Shown here: piece after piece, positions 1-8,954 of the stretch
How positions within the stretch are numbered: the stretch's first letter is position 1
Layout of the letters: each line of letters starts with the position of its first letter
Source: Jejuia rubra
Lineage (GTDB): Bacteria; Bacteroidota; Bacteroidia; Flavobacteriales; Flavobacteriaceae
DNA length: 64,000 nt
Direction: 5' to 3'
NCBI RefSeq assembly: GCF_042684665.1
Contig: NZ_JBHULY010000019.1
Coordinates: 1-64,000 of the forward strand
Translations under genes and position numbers: made by a program
The notes under the pieces: model-generated
The model's database searches: none
Seen by the model: only the letters and a program-made list of their open reading frames with translations
Told to the model about the DNA's origin: nothing

Positions 1-598
1 GGTTTGTCTTTGATAGAAATATCAACAATATTAAAACTAGCATTATTTAAAATGCACAACGGGTTATCAACAAATAAATTATTATTAAAATATTGAAAAC
101 CGCGCTTTGTCATATCGACAGAGCGAAGGATGAGTGACGAGATATCTCATAATGATGAGATTCCTCCTCGTTCCTCATTCGGAATGACATACTTATAACA
201 ATAAACATCTCTAAAAAATTGATTATCAAATAGTAATACATCTAACTCACGTTATTATTAGATATTTAACAATGATTTATTTAGTTCCATTCACCTCCTT
301 TTTTATATAGAATTTGATCTCCACAAATGCGTTTGCAATCCTCTAATCTTAAAAAAGTATGTGTTCTATAGGCAAGTAGGTCTCCCGTCCTGAAGATACA
401 AGATTGTTTAAAGAAGAAAAATTAGGTAGATATAATAGATCGTCTTATATGAAGTGTTAATTCCCGCTAACACTATCAAAACTTTTGCTTGGTGTTATAG
501 AGTAACCGTTATCTTGCTTATGTCTGCAATGCAACATTTTTCAACAAAATGCAAAAAGGGACTCGTAAGGACTTTAGTTTAACTTCAAAACAGGCTTA
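1..598. other. Gene-poor intergenic region with a palindromic repeat
   Basis: No convincing gene is seen here. Positions 109-188 hold a long imperfect palindrome (GTCAT... to ...ATGAC) of the REP-like type common in Flavobacteriaceae. A minus-strand frame stays open from an ATG at 113 to the window edge (37 codons), but its ATG lies in the repeat, so it cannot be called. Positions 281-421 hold a short minus-strand open frame with no usual start codon. The rest is AT-rich with no clear promoter or terminator. Confidence 0.6.
109..188. repeat. REP-like imperfect palindrome
   Basis: The two arms read GTCATATCGA...GATATCTCAT and, reverse-complemented from the other side, GTCATTCCGA...GAATCTCAT, meeting at about 148-152. 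Elements ending in GTCATTC and GAATCT also occur at 6571-6613, around the GIY-YIG gene (7428-7823) and at 49529-49555, so this is an interspersed family rather than a local hairpin. It lies in a gene-poor stretch. Confidence 0.65.
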
Positions 599-2032
599 CT
601 AAAACTCCGCATTCTGAGGCGTCCGCGGATAAGGAATCACGTCCCTAATATTGCCCATTCCGGTAACGAACATTACTAAACGCTCAAAACCAAGCCCAAA
701 TCCGGAGTGTACTGCAGTACCATACTTTCTCAAGTCCAAATACCACCACAATTCTTCTTCAGGAATGTCTAGAGCGGCCATTTTTTCCTTTAGCACTTCC
801 AAACGTTCCTCACGTTGCGAGCCACCAACGATTTCCCCAATGCCGGGAAACAAAATATCCATGGCTCGAACAGTTTTACCGTCCTCATTTAAGCGCATAT
901 AAAAGGCTTTGATATTGGCAGGATAATCAAAAAGGATAACTGGGCATTTGAAGTGTTTTTCCACCAAATAACGCTCGTGTTCACTTTGTAAATCCGTGCC
1001 CCATTCCTCAATCGGGAACTTGAATTTTTTCTTTTTATTAGGTTTGCAGTTGCGCAAAATATCAATTGCTTCAGTGTAACTGACTCGCTTGAAGTTATTA
1101 TCAATTACGAATTTCAATTTTTCAATCAAGCTCATGTCGCTGCGTTCCGCTTGCGGTTTAGTTTTTTCCTCATTTAAAAGGCGTTGCTCCAGAAAATCCA
1201 AATCATCACGATTATGCTCCAAAACGTAATTCAGCACATATTTCATAAAATCCTCGGCCAAATCCATGTTGCCTGGCAGGTCCATAAAAGCCACTTCGGG
1301 CTCAATCATCCAAAACTCTGATAAATGCCTCGATGTATTGGAGTTTTCAGCTCGAAATGTGGGGCCGAAGGTATACACTTTTCCCAAAGACATGGCATAA
1401 GTTTCGGCCTCTAACTGTCCCGAAACGGTCAGGTTGGTTTCCTTTCCGAAGAAGTCCTTGGAATAGTCCACCTTGCCATTGCCGTTTATCGGTGGGTTTT
1501 TAACATCTAGTTTCGTCACTTTGAACATTTCCCCGGCTCCCTCGGCATCACTGCCTGTGATAATCGGGGTGTGCATGTAGTAAAACCCATGGTCATTAAA
1601 ATATTTATGAACGGCGTAGGACAGCGCAGAACGCAATCGCATCACGGCACTAAACGTATTTGTGCGCGTCCTTAAATGGGCATGTTCGCGCAAAAATTCG
1701 AAGGAATGTTTTTTGGGTTGAATAGGATAGGCTTCTGGGTCGGAATCGCCCAAAACTTCCAATTCGCTCACTATAATTTCTACAGCCTGTCCTTTGCCTT
1801 GGCTTTCTACCAATTCACCCTTTATGTGCAGTGCGGCCCCAGTGGTAATGCGTTTTAAAACAGCCTCTTCCATAGTTTCAAAATCCACTACACATTGGAT
1901 ATTATTCAGAGTAGAGCCATCGTTTAAAGCTATAAATCGATTCGCCCTAAAGGTTCTAACCCAGCCTTTTACTTCTACTTCTGGTAGCTTATTTTCTTGC
2001 TTTAATAACTGAGAGACAGAATACAACTGCAT
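599..2032 (-). CDS. asnS: Asparaginyl-tRNA synthetase
   Basis: Charges tRNA-Asn with asparagine in the cytoplasm. It has 477 residues, normal for bacterial AsnRS. The N-terminal part (about 1-110) is the OB-fold anticodon-binding domain (VEVKGWVRTFRANRF). The class II core follows, with motif 2 around FRAENSNTSRHLSEF and motif 3 at GFGLGFERLVMFV near the C-terminus. The chosen ATG gives the expected start MQLYSVSQLL; an ATG four bases upstream is out of frame. It stands alone on the minus strand, 116 bp downstream of the MMPL transporter gene. The family call is secure. Confidence 0.97.
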   Translation of the reverse strand: MQLYSVSQLLKQENKLPEVEVKGWVRTFRANRFIALNDGSTLNNIQCVVDFETMEEAVLKRITTGAALHIKGELVESQGKGQAVEIIVSELEVLGDSDPEAYPIQPKKHSFEFLREHAHLRTRTNTFSAVMRLRSALSYAVHKYFNDHGFYYMHTPIITGSDAEGAGEMFKVTKLDVKNPPINGNGKVDYSKDFFGKETNLTVSGQLEAETYAMSLGKVYTFGPTFRAENSNTSRHLSEFWMIEPEVAFMDLPGNMDLAEDFMKYVLNYVLEHNRDDLDFLEQRLLNEEKTKPQAERSDMSLIEKLKFVIDNNFKRVSYTEAIDILRNCKPNKKKKFKFPIEEWGTDLQSEHERYLVEKHFKCPVILFDYPANIKAFYMRLNEDGKTVRAMDILFPGIGEIVGGSQREERLEVLKEKMAALDIPEEELWWYLDLRKYGTAVHSGFGLGFERLVMFVTGMGNIRDVIPYPRTPQNAEF

Positions 2033-2148
2033 ACATAAGGGTTTTGAACAGTAAATATAATGGTTTCAAACTTGAAAAATCAAATTCTAAAATCTAAAAA
2101 TTAGATAAAATTTGGATTAATTATTTAAAATCAGGTTTTAAAGTGTAA

Positions 2149-4560
2149 TCAGTCTTCATTTACAGCAGCTTCCTCCTCCTTGTCATCTTCCTCAGGAATA
2201 ATATTGATAGGCGGTTTTCTTAACACTTCTTTGTTGGCTATACTTCTTTCTAAGGATAATAATAGCGAAGGCAATAGCAATAAATTGGACAGCATGGCGA
2301 ACAAAAGTGTTGCTGAAACCAAAGCCCCCAAAGCTACGGTACCCCCAAAACTGGAAATTGTAAATACCGAAAATCCAAAAAACAGGACGATAGAAGTATA
2401 AAACATACTGACCCCGGTTTCACGGAGCGCACCGTAGACGGACGGTTTAATTTTCCATTTGTTGGCTTGGAGTTCCTGACGGTATTTGGCTAAAAAGTGA
2501 ATTGTGTCGTCTACCGAAATACCGAAGGCAATACTAAACACCAAAATAGTTGATGGTTTTATAGGGACCCCAATGTAGCCCATTAAGCCTGCGGTAACCA
2601 AAAGTGGCAACAGGTTGGGGATTAAAGATACAATAATCATTCTGCCGGATCGGAACATATAGGCCATGAATAATGAAATCAACAAAATGGCTAAAGACAA
2701 GGATATGGCTAGATTTTTAATCAAATATTTTGTCCCTTTTTGGAATACGAGGGCCTTTCCTGTTAAGGTGACATCATATCGTTCGGCTGGAAAAACCTTG
2801 TCGATTTTTTCTTGGAGGTTTTCTTGGATTCGCTCCATTTTATCGGTGCCGATATCCTTCATAAAGGTGGTAATGCGGGCATATTGTCCCGTGCTATCCA
2901 CAAAATTTTTCAGTAAATCTACATCCGAAGATGAGTTTTTTGCGTAAGATAAAATAAAGCTGTTTTCCTGTGAGGTGGGGAGCTGGTAATATTTAGGATT
3001 GCCATTGTAATAGGCCTGTTTTGAATATTTTACCAGCCCGACTACCGAAATGGGTTTTGAAAGTTCGGGGGTTTCCTCAATATAAGCTTCAATCTGGTCC
3101 ATTCGCTTTAAGGTGGACAGTTTCATCACACCTTTTTTACGTTTGGTGTCAACCATAATTTCAACCGGCAAAATACCGTCAAATTCGGCTTCAAAAAACC
3201 GAATATCATTTACAAATGGCGATTCTTGCGGCATATCTTCAATCAAACTCCCCGAAATCTTTATTTGATACATGCCAATCATACTCACAATCACCAGCAA
3301 AACAGATATGGCATAAATTGCAATGCGCCGTTGCCTTACCATACGTTCCATCCAGTCTACAAACCCGCCTATCCAACGCTTGTTTAAATGCTCCAAATGG
3401 CGGTCCTTCGGGAATGGAAGAAAGGTATAAATGATTGGAATAATTAGAAGACAAAGAATAAATATGGCCAGAATACTCAAGGAGGCAACAATACCGAATT
3501 CTTTTAAAAGGGTGCTTTCCGTAAGAATAAAAGTTGCAAAACCCGAGGCAGTAGTAACATTGGTCATCAAGGTAGCATTACCTATTTTGGTAATAACTCG
3601 TTGCAAGGATTTCACCTTATTCCCGTGCAATTTCACCTCATGCTGATATTTGTTGATAAGGAAAATACAGTTGGGTATGCCAATAACGATGATCAAAGGT
3701 GGAATAAGTGCCGTTAATACGGTGATTTCATATTTGAGCAAACCGATAATGCCCAAGGTCCACATGACCCCTATGCATACCACAATAAGTGAAATAAAAG
3801 TGGCTCGAAACGACCTGAAAAAGAAAAAGAAGATCAATGAAGTAACCAACATGGCGGCCAAGACAAATTTGCCGATTTCGCCAATAATGTTTTCTGCATT
3901 TTTGGTGCGGATATATGGCATACCTGAAACGCGAACGTCCAGTCCGTAATCCTTTTCAAAAGCCTCTATTTTTGGTTCTAAAATATTGAGTACGAACTCC
4001 TTTCTAGTGGAAGTGTTTACTAGTGATTTTTCAAAATATAGAGCGGTACGAATCGTTTTGGTTTCGCTGTTAAACAGAAAATTATCGTAAAAAGGGTACT
4101 TATTGAATAGCTCGTTTTGCAGGGTTTCAATTTGCGCAACACTTGTTATCGAGTCCTTGATAAACGGCTCTAAAACGAAGCGCTCTTCTTCAGAATTTTT
4201 TACAAGCTTTTGAAGATCTTTTATTGAAATAACGGCTTCAATGGCATCATAGCTTTTAAATTCCCCACAAAACCTGTTCCAGGCATTGAGGAGTTTTACA
4301 TCAAATACGGCCGTATCTTTCACGCCGATGACGATCAAATTGCCTTCTTCTCCAAAGGTGTCCAAAAAGTTGCTGTAGCTGATATTGGCTTCGTGGTGGT
4401 CGGGAAGCAGGTTCGCCTCGGTATTGCTAAAACGCATATTGTCCCATTGGGTGCTGAACAGATAGGTTGCAATAATTATCCCAACAAGAATTACTATTTT
4501 ATTCCGAAGAATAATCCTAGCGGTCAGGTCCCAAAAGTCTTTTGTCAATAATTTAAACAT
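2149..4560 (-). CDS. RND/MMPL-family transporter
   Basis: An inner-membrane exporter of the RND superfamily (MMPL / Patched-like group), 803 residues. The layout is duplicated: one membrane helix at about 20-38, a large periplasmic domain to about 220, a bundle of helices at 225-390, a helix near 415, a second periplasmic domain to about 620, and a final bundle at 640-780. The motif GISVDDTIHFLAKYR in the second bundle is typical of the family. The C-terminal tail is very acidic. The cargo is unknown; members of this group often move lipids. A -7 box TACCTTTG (minus strand, 4580-4587) lies 20 bp upstream of the start. Confidence 0.85.
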   Translation of the reverse strand: MFKLLTKDFWDLTARIILRNKIVILVGIIIATYLFSTQWDNMRFSNTEANLLPDHHEANISYSNFLDTFGEEGNLIVIGVKDTAVFDVKLLNAWNRFCGEFKSYDAIEAVISIKDLQKLVKNSEEERFVLEPFIKDSITSVAQIETLQNELFNKYPFYDNFLFNSETKTIRTALYFEKSLVNTSTRKEFVLNILEPKIEAFEKDYGLDVRVSGMPYIRTKNAENIIGEIGKFVLAAMLVTSLIFFFFFRSFRATFISLIVVCIGVMWTLGIIGLLKYEITVLTALIPPLIIVIGIPNCIFLINKYQHEVKLHGNKVKSLQRVITKIGNATLMTNVTTASGFATFILTESTLLKEFGIVASLSILAIFILCLLIIPIIYTFLPFPKDRHLEHLNKRWIGGFVDWMERMVRQRRIAIYAISVLLVIVSMIGMYQIKISGSLIEDMPQESPFVNDIRFFEAEFDGILPVEIMVDTKRKKGVMKLSTLKRMDQIEAYIEETPELSKPISVVGLVKYSKQAYYNGNPKYYQLPTSQENSFILSYAKNSSSDVDLLKNFVDSTGQYARITTFMKDIGTDKMERIQENLQEKIDKVFPAERYDVTLTGKALVFQKGTKYLIKNLAISLSLAILLISLFMAYMFRSGRMIIVSLIPNLLPLLVTAGLMGYIGVPIKPSTILVFSIAFGISVDDTIHFLAKYRQELQANKWKIKPSVYGALRETGVSMFYTSIVLFFGFSVFTISSFGGTVALGALVSATLLFAMLSNLLLLPSLLLSLERSIANKEVLRKPPINIIPEEDDKEEEAAVNED

Positions 4561-4579
4561 GCGTTTTTATAACGATGGG

Positions 4580-4587
4580 CAAAGGTA
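4580..4587 (-). promoter_or_regulatory. Putative -7 promoter box of the MMPL gene
   Basis: On the minus strand this reads TACCTTTG and fits the Bacteroidota -7 consensus TAnnTTTG. It lies about 20 bp before the MMPL start codon. No clear TTTG is present at the expected -33 position, so support is partial. Confidence 0.45.
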
Positions 4588-4620
4588 GAAAAAACAATGT
4601 AGTAAGTGTGGTTAAAACCC

Positions 4621-5892
4621 CTATAATGTTACGTTAAAAGTAAATTTAAAGGCCACATTATCAGCAATAGACGGAAGGTGATAAGCCCCGTAGCGATAAG
4701 TAAAGCTCAAACCAAAACCAAAGAGCAATTTGTTCAGTTCAAACCCTGATTCCGTATAGCCTTTTTTTAGTGAACCGAAGGTGATATTTTGATGACGTTC
4801 CGGATTTTTCATGTCTCCAATGGCGTAGCGGGTGATCAAGACCAATTGCGGCTTGTAACGTTGCGAAATATTGAAGGGTTTTAAATAATGTTTAAGCTGG
4901 GCGGTGGTGAATTTGTCCGAAAAAAACTCGTTAAAGTACATGGTTTCAAAGCTGGTCAGTCCTGCTACCGAAAAACGTTGCATCACTGTTTCCTTATTGA
5001 TATTGTTGGGATAAGCATGATATAGATGAGTAAGAGGTGTATTTCCCCTTGCAATGCCCGACACGAAAGTGAATTCCGAAATATTTTCATTTTTATGCTC
5101 AATGCGATGAATGGTTTTGAGGTCTAATTTGACAAAATTGAAATCGCCATCAAATACACCCTTATAACTTTTTGTCAACTGCATTGTGAATTTTGGAAAG
5201 CCTTCTTTCATTTCGGGCAGCATATCTTCGGTGTCCTTAAATTTATTGAAAGGACTCCAGGCCAATGATACGGTGGCGGTACTAAAATTAAATTTACTCC
5301 ATGTATCTCCATCTAAGGCGTACTGATAGCTGTAAGTCGGTTCTACATTACTAATAGCAAATTGTAATTCAGAAGATAATTTGGGGTGCAATTGGTGCTC
5401 CAAAGAAATCGCATGTGTGATATGTTTATGGAACAAATCGATATTCAACAAACGGGGTTCAAAAAACTGGAAAAATCTTGTGTCAGTTAAAAACTTTGAA
5501 CTACCGGTTTCCTGAAGATCGTCGGTATAGGAATAGTTCAGCCATGTGTTGGTTTGGGGAGCAAGTCGTACCCCACCACCAACACTATATTTAAATCGTT
5601 GATCGGCAAATCCGTAAACCAGATAGGAATTGATTCTGAACTTATTTGAGAAATTTTCATTGGTAACCCCGCCTAGCCCTGTACGTAAACCCTCGTACTG
5701 ATTGTATTTTACAAGATAGCGGAGATCAAAATCGAAATATTTTGTTGGTAAATATCCGTTACCCAACTGTTTTAATAGAAAATCTTTGTCTGTGGAGTCT
5801 TTTTGGATTTCAAAGGACTGTTCAATTGAATTTTGTGCTTGCGCCAGATAACAAAGGCAAAGACAAAGAAGGGAAGCACAAAATTTTATCAT
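4621..5892 (-). CDS. DUF5686-like outer-membrane beta-barrel protein
   Basis: A signal peptide (about 1-19, ending AQAQ) is followed by a protein rich in alternating aromatic and polar strands, ending in FKFTFNVTL as beta-barrels do. The stretch YNQYEGLRTGLGGVTNENF resembles the barrel half of DUF5686 proteins. At 423 residues it is about half the length of full DUF5686 proteins and lacks the N-terminal carboxypeptidase-like domain, so it may be a barrel-only relative. Function is unknown. It lies between the MMPL transporter and frr on the same strand. Confidence 0.6.
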   Translation of the reverse strand: MIKFCASLLCLCLCYLAQAQNSIEQSFEIQKDSTDKDFLLKQLGNGYLPTKYFDFDLRYLVKYNQYEGLRTGLGGVTNENFSNKFRINSYLVYGFADQRFKYSVGGGVRLAPQTNTWLNYSYTDDLQETGSSKFLTDTRFFQFFEPRLLNIDLFHKHITHAISLEHQLHPKLSSELQFAISNVEPTYSYQYALDGDTWSKFNFSTATVSLAWSPFNKFKDTEDMLPEMKEGFPKFTMQLTKSYKGVFDGDFNFVKLDLKTIHRIEHKNENISEFTFVSGIARGNTPLTHLYHAYPNNINKETVMQRFSVAGLTSFETMYFNEFFSDKFTTAQLKHYLKPFNISQRYKPQLVLITRYAIGDMKNPERHQNITFGSLKKGYTESGFELNKLLFGFGLSFTYRYGAYHLPSIADNVAFKFTFNVTL

Positions 5893-5918
5893 TAGTTAAT
5901 AAACGAAACTGGGTTTTA

Positions 5919-5945
5919 AGAAAAAAAGCGACTTTCCTGTCGCTT
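5919..5945 (-). terminator. Rho-independent terminator after frr
   Basis: On the minus strand the hairpin AAGCGAC-AGGAAA-GTCGCTT is followed directly by a run of T. It begins four bases after the frr stop codon, so it should end the pyrH-frr transcript. Confidence 0.85.
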
Positions 5946-5948
5946 CCT

Positions 5949-6506
5949 TTATACTGTCATGATTTCTTTTTCCTTATGGTCAAAGATATCATCTATTTTC
6001 TTAACGTAGGTATCGGTCATTTCTTGTATGTCAATTTCGGCATTCTTTTGAAGATCTTCCGAAACATCATCCAGCTTCTTAATATCGTTATTGGCATCTT
6101 TTCTCGCATTTCTAACGCCAATCTTAGCATCCTCTGCTTCGGCCTTGGCTTGTTTTGCAAGGGTCTTTCTGCGTTCCTCGGTTAGTGGTGGCACATTAAT
6201 AATAATGCTTTCGCCATTGTTCATTGGGTTAAATCCTAGATTGGCAATCATGATGCCGCGCTCAATTTCTTGTAGCATACTTTTTTCCCACGGTTGAACG
6301 GTGATAGTCCGTCCGTCTGGAGTATTTACATTGGCTACCTGGTTCAACGGCGTTTGAGAACCGTAGTAATCTACCATCACACTGCCCAACATAGCAGGAG
6401 ATGCTTTGCCTGCTCTAATATTGACCAATTGTTTTTCGAGGTGCTTCATAGCCGCATCCATGGCTTCCTTGGCCGTATCAATTATAAATTGTATGTCTTC
6501 GTTCAT
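5949..6506 (-). CDS. frr: Ribosome recycling factor
   Basis: Splits the post-termination ribosome together with EF-G. It has 185 residues, the standard length. The conserved block TITVQPWEKSMLQEIERGI sits at about 69-87, with NLGFNPMNNGESIIINVPPLTEERR after it. It lies 148 bp downstream of pyrH, the usual bacterial pairing, and is followed by a strong terminator. The intergenic space to pyrH carries a palindromic repeat (6571-6613). Confidence 0.97.
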   Translation of the reverse strand: MNEDIQFIIDTAKEAMDAAMKHLEKQLVNIRAGKASPAMLGSVMVDYYGSQTPLNQVANVNTPDGRTITVQPWEKSMLQEIERGIMIANLGFNPMNNGESIIINVPPLTEERRKTLAKQAKAEAEDAKIGVRNARKDANNDIKKLDDVSEDLQKNAEIDIQEMTDTYVKKIDDIFDHKEKEIMTV

Positions 6507-6570
6507 CTTTTAAAAATTTAATTGCTTACAAAAGATTCAAAAATTACGCCAAAATAAAACATTTTTATTT

Positions 6571-6613
6571 TAGATTCCCGTTCCGATAGCTATCGGCGTC
6601 ACGGGAATGACAG
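6571..6613. repeat. Palindromic repeat with CCGATAGCTATCGG core
   Basis: The perfect 14-bp palindrome CCGATAGCTATCGG (6583-6596) lies inside a larger inverted unit (GATTCCCG ... CGGGAATGACA). The same core occurs at 9868-9885 and, degraded, near 20137-20150. It lies between pyrH and frr, so it would be in the shared transcript. Confidence 0.7.
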
Positions 6614-6654
6614 ATTTAAAGGAATTCGTCGCTAAGCGACGAGACACTTTTCAA

Positions 6655-7362
6655 TTAAATATTGACCACAGTCCCAATGCTTTCCCCGGAAACCACTTTA
6701 AGTAGGTTTCCTTTTTTATTCATGTCAAACACGATTATAGGCAATTCATTCTCTTGGCTCAGTGTAAATGCTGTGGTATCCATAACTTTTAGCCCTCGCT
6801 TTAATACATCTTCAAATGATATCGTGTTGAACTTTGTGGCTGAACTGTCCTTTTCAGGGTCGGTATTATAAATACCATCTACCCGCGTACCCTTTAAAAT
6901 TACATCTGCCTCTATCTCAATGGCCCGTAACACGGCCGCGGAATCTGTTGTAAAATAAGGATTTCCCGTGCCACCACCAAAAATTACCACACGTCCTTTT
7001 TCCAAATGGCGCATTGCTTTTCTGCGAATAAATGGCTCAGCTACCTCATTAATTTTAATTGCTGTTTGTAACCTTGTAGGGACCCCAGCATTCTCAAGAG
7101 CGCTTTGCAACGCTAAACCATTAATGACGGTAGCAAGCATGCCCATATGATCGCCTTGCACACGGTCCATGCCATTACTGGCACCTGCCACACCACGGAA
7201 AATATTGCCTCCGCCGATAACAATGGCGACTTCAACACCTTTGTCAGTTATCGTTTTGATGTCGTTGGCGTATTCCGCCAAGCGGTCAGGATCGATGCCG
7301 TATTGGCGTTTTCCCATTAAGGCCTCGCCTGATAGTTTGAGGAGAATTCTTTTGTATTTCAT
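6655..7362 (-). CDS. pyrH: Uridylate (UMP) kinase
   Basis: Phosphorylates UMP to UDP in pyrimidine nucleotide synthesis. From the chosen start (MKYKRILLKLSGEAL, 7362) it has 235 residues, the usual length; an ATG seven codons upstream would add a non-conserved tail. Amino-acid-kinase motifs are visible: KLSGEAL, IVIGGGNIFRG and the C-terminal block with DTTAFTLS. It is placed between tsf and frr as in most bacteria, but here a GIY-YIG gene on the other strand separates it from tsf. Confidence 0.96.
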   Translation of the reverse strand: MKYKRILLKLSGEALMGKRQYGIDPDRLAEYANDIKTITDKGVEVAIVIGGGNIFRGVAGASNGMDRVQGDHMGMLATVINGLALQSALENAGVPTRLQTAIKINEVAEPFIRRKAMRHLEKGRVVIFGGGTGNPYFTTDSAAVLRAIEIEADVILKGTRVDGIYNTDPEKDSSATKFNTISFEDVLKRGLKVMDTTAFTLSQENELPIIVFDMNKKGNLLKVVSGESIGTVVNI

Positions 7363-7427
7363 TTGACTTTTGAAGTTTAGCAAAACTACATAATTTTTTT
7401 GTTTAACGAATTTATAATCGGGTCAAT

Positions 7428-7823
7428 TTGTCATTCAGAGCGTAGCGAAGAATCTTCGTATTTTACTATATTTCAAACCATGAAAACAATAGGTAATCAT
7501 AACTATTACGTTTATATTTTGACCAATAAGAAAAAGACGGTACTATATACTGGTGTTACAAATAACTTGAAAGAGCGATTACATTTTCATAATAATCCCT
7601 TGCCATTTTCAAAAGCTTTTACTGCTAAGTATAGATGTTTTTATTTAATTTACTACGAGCATTTTTTCGATATAGAGGATGCCATTAGGAGAGAAAAACA
7701 GATCAAAGGAAAAAGCAGAATGAAAAAGGAGTTAATAATTTCAGATTTTAATCCTCACTGGAAGTTCTTGAACGACAAGATTTAAAATGAGATTCATCGG
7801 TCGTGCCTCCCTCTGAATGACAA
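7428..7823. mobile_element. Possible small mobile element: GIY-YIG gene between inverted repeats
   Basis: The 13-bp sequence TTGTCATTCAGAG (7428-7440) is repeated exactly in inverted orientation at 7811-7823. Further inside each end is a matching GAATCT / AGATTC (7450-7455 and 7790-7795). The only gene within is the small GIY-YIG nuclease. The unit separates pyrH from tsf, which are normally adjacent. That it moves as a unit is an inference; no target duplication was identified. Confidence 0.5.
7480..7785 (+). CDS. Small GIY-YIG family endonuclease
   Basis: A 101-residue single-domain GIY-YIG protein (UvrC N-terminal-like, YhbQ-like group). Visible elements are NYYVYILTN, VLYTGVTNNL (the second part of the signature), the arginine-containing KERLHFHNN, and AIRREKQIKG with the expected glutamate. 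The start is placed at MKTIGNHNYYVY. A longer in-frame start at 7399 would add residues (CHSERSEESS) that merely translate the adjacent repeat. It lies head-on to tsf with a shared terminator at 7830-7865. The host role of such proteins is poorly known. Confidence 0.85.
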   Translation: MKTIGNHNYYVYILTNKKKTVLYTGVTNNLKERLHFHNNPLPFSKAFTAKYRCFYLIYYEHFFDIEDAIRREKQIKGKSRMKKELIISDFNPHWKFLNDKI

Positions 7824-7829
7824 GAACAT

Positions 7830-7865
7830 AAAAAACCACGATTCTTAATCGAATCGTGGTTTTTT
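7830..7865. terminator. Bidirectional terminator between GIY-YIG gene and tsf
   Basis: A 15-bp perfect stem (AAAAAACCACGATTC and its complement) with a six-base loop. It has A-runs on one side and T-runs on the other, so it can act in both directions for these converging genes. Confidence 0.9.
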
Positions 7866-7898
7866 ATGTTAAAGGTACCTGTGTTTAAGGAAATTGGT

Positions 7899-8873
7899 TT
7901 ATCCCAAAGTAACACGCTTGAACCCAGTGATTTCTACTTCGCCATAAGAAGAAACGTAAGCTTCAACAGTTTTCTTCTCGTCTTTAATGAAGTTTTGGTT
8001 CAACAAACACTGTTCTTGATCCAAAGTAGTATTATCTGAGATGAAACGTTGCATTTTACCTGGTAAAATTCTGTCCCAGATTTGCTCAGGCTTACCTTCA
8101 GCTTTCAATTCAGCTTTGGCATCTTCCTCTGCTTGAGCAATAACTTCAGGAGTTAATTGTAACTGAGAAATGAATTTTGGTACATTTTTCAATGTTTTGC
8201 CTAAACGTGCCAATTCTTCGTTGTCTTTTTCGATAGCCGCAATTCTAGCTTCAGTTTCAGATGCTACATAAGCTGGGTCAAAATCTTTGTAAGATAGGGT
8301 AGTAGCACCCATAGAAGCGATTTGCATCGCTACATCTTTAGCCAAAGTTTCAATATTAGCTACAACGCTAGAAAACCCAACGATAGCAGCAATCTTGTTG
8401 ATGTGAACGTATGAACCAACATAAGCAGCCTCAACTTTTTCAAAAGCTTTAATGTCCAGTTTTTCCCCGATAACACCAGTTTGCTCAACTAATTTGTCAG
8501 CAACGGTCATACCGTCAAAATCGGCAGCCAAAAACTCTTCTTTAGAAGAAGTGCCTAATGCAATCTCACCAAGTTGGCTGGCCAATGCTAAGAAGTTTTC
8601 GTTTTTACCAACAAAGTCAGTTTCACAACCTAAAACAAGGGCAACACCAACAGTATTGTCAGCGTTAACTTTTGCAACGGCTGCACCTTCAGTAGATTCT
8701 CTGTCTGCTCTCTTAGCGGCTACTTTTTGTCCTTTTTTACGAAGGATTTCAATCGCTTTATCAAAATCACCTTCAGCTTCAACTAAGGCTTTTTTGCAGT
8801 CCATCATACCTGCGCCTGTAGCTTGTCTTAATTTATTAACCTCTTGGGCTGTAATTTTTACTATAGTACTCAT
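7899..8873 (-). CDS. tsf: Translation elongation factor Ts
   Basis: Guanine nucleotide exchange factor for EF-Tu. It has 324 residues. The N-terminal UBA-like part holds the signature LRQATGAGMMDCKKALVEA, followed by KKGQKVAAKRADRE. The second signature region VALVLGCETDFVGKNENF is at about 76-93. It lies 81 bp after rpsB on the same strand, the standard rpsB-tsf order, and ends at the terminator at 7830-7865. Confidence 0.97.
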   Translation of the reverse strand: MSTIVKITAQEVNKLRQATGAGMMDCKKALVEAEGDFDKAIEILRKKGQKVAAKRADRESTEGAAVAKVNADNTVGVALVLGCETDFVGKNENFLALASQLGEIALGTSSKEEFLAADFDGMTVADKLVEQTGVIGEKLDIKAFEKVEAAYVGSYVHINKIAAIVGFSSVVANIETLAKDVAMQIASMGATTLSYKDFDPAYVASETEARIAAIEKDNEELARLGKTLKNVPKFISQLQLTPEVIAQAEEDAKAELKAEGKPEQIWDRILPGKMQRFISDNTTLDQEQCLLNQNFIKDEKKTVEAYVSSYGEVEITGFKRVTLG

Positions 8874-8954
8874 GATATTTTTAATTTAAAAAAGCCGTTT
8901 AATTTATTTCGAAGAGAAAATAACTAAACGACTTCAATGTTGTATTTGTGTTAT

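Noticed and set aside
1..113. Open minus-strand frame reaching the left edge (37 codons from an ATG at 113)
   Set aside because: The ATG is part of the palindromic repeat and the frame is too short to judge; sequence left of the window would decide it.
285..305. CACCTCCTTTTTT resembling the 3' end of 16S rRNA
   Set aside because: Surrounding sequence shows no rRNA; it is a chance match to the anti-Shine-Dalgarno region.
281..421. Minus-strand open frame ending GGEWN-stop, with a plausible amino-acid mix
   Set aside because: No ATG, GTG or TTG start precedes it within the frame; at best it is a gene remnant.
7399..7479. N-terminal extension of the GIY-YIG gene (CHSERSEESS)
   Set aside because: These residues translate the adjacent repeat; the domain starts at the later ATG at 7480.
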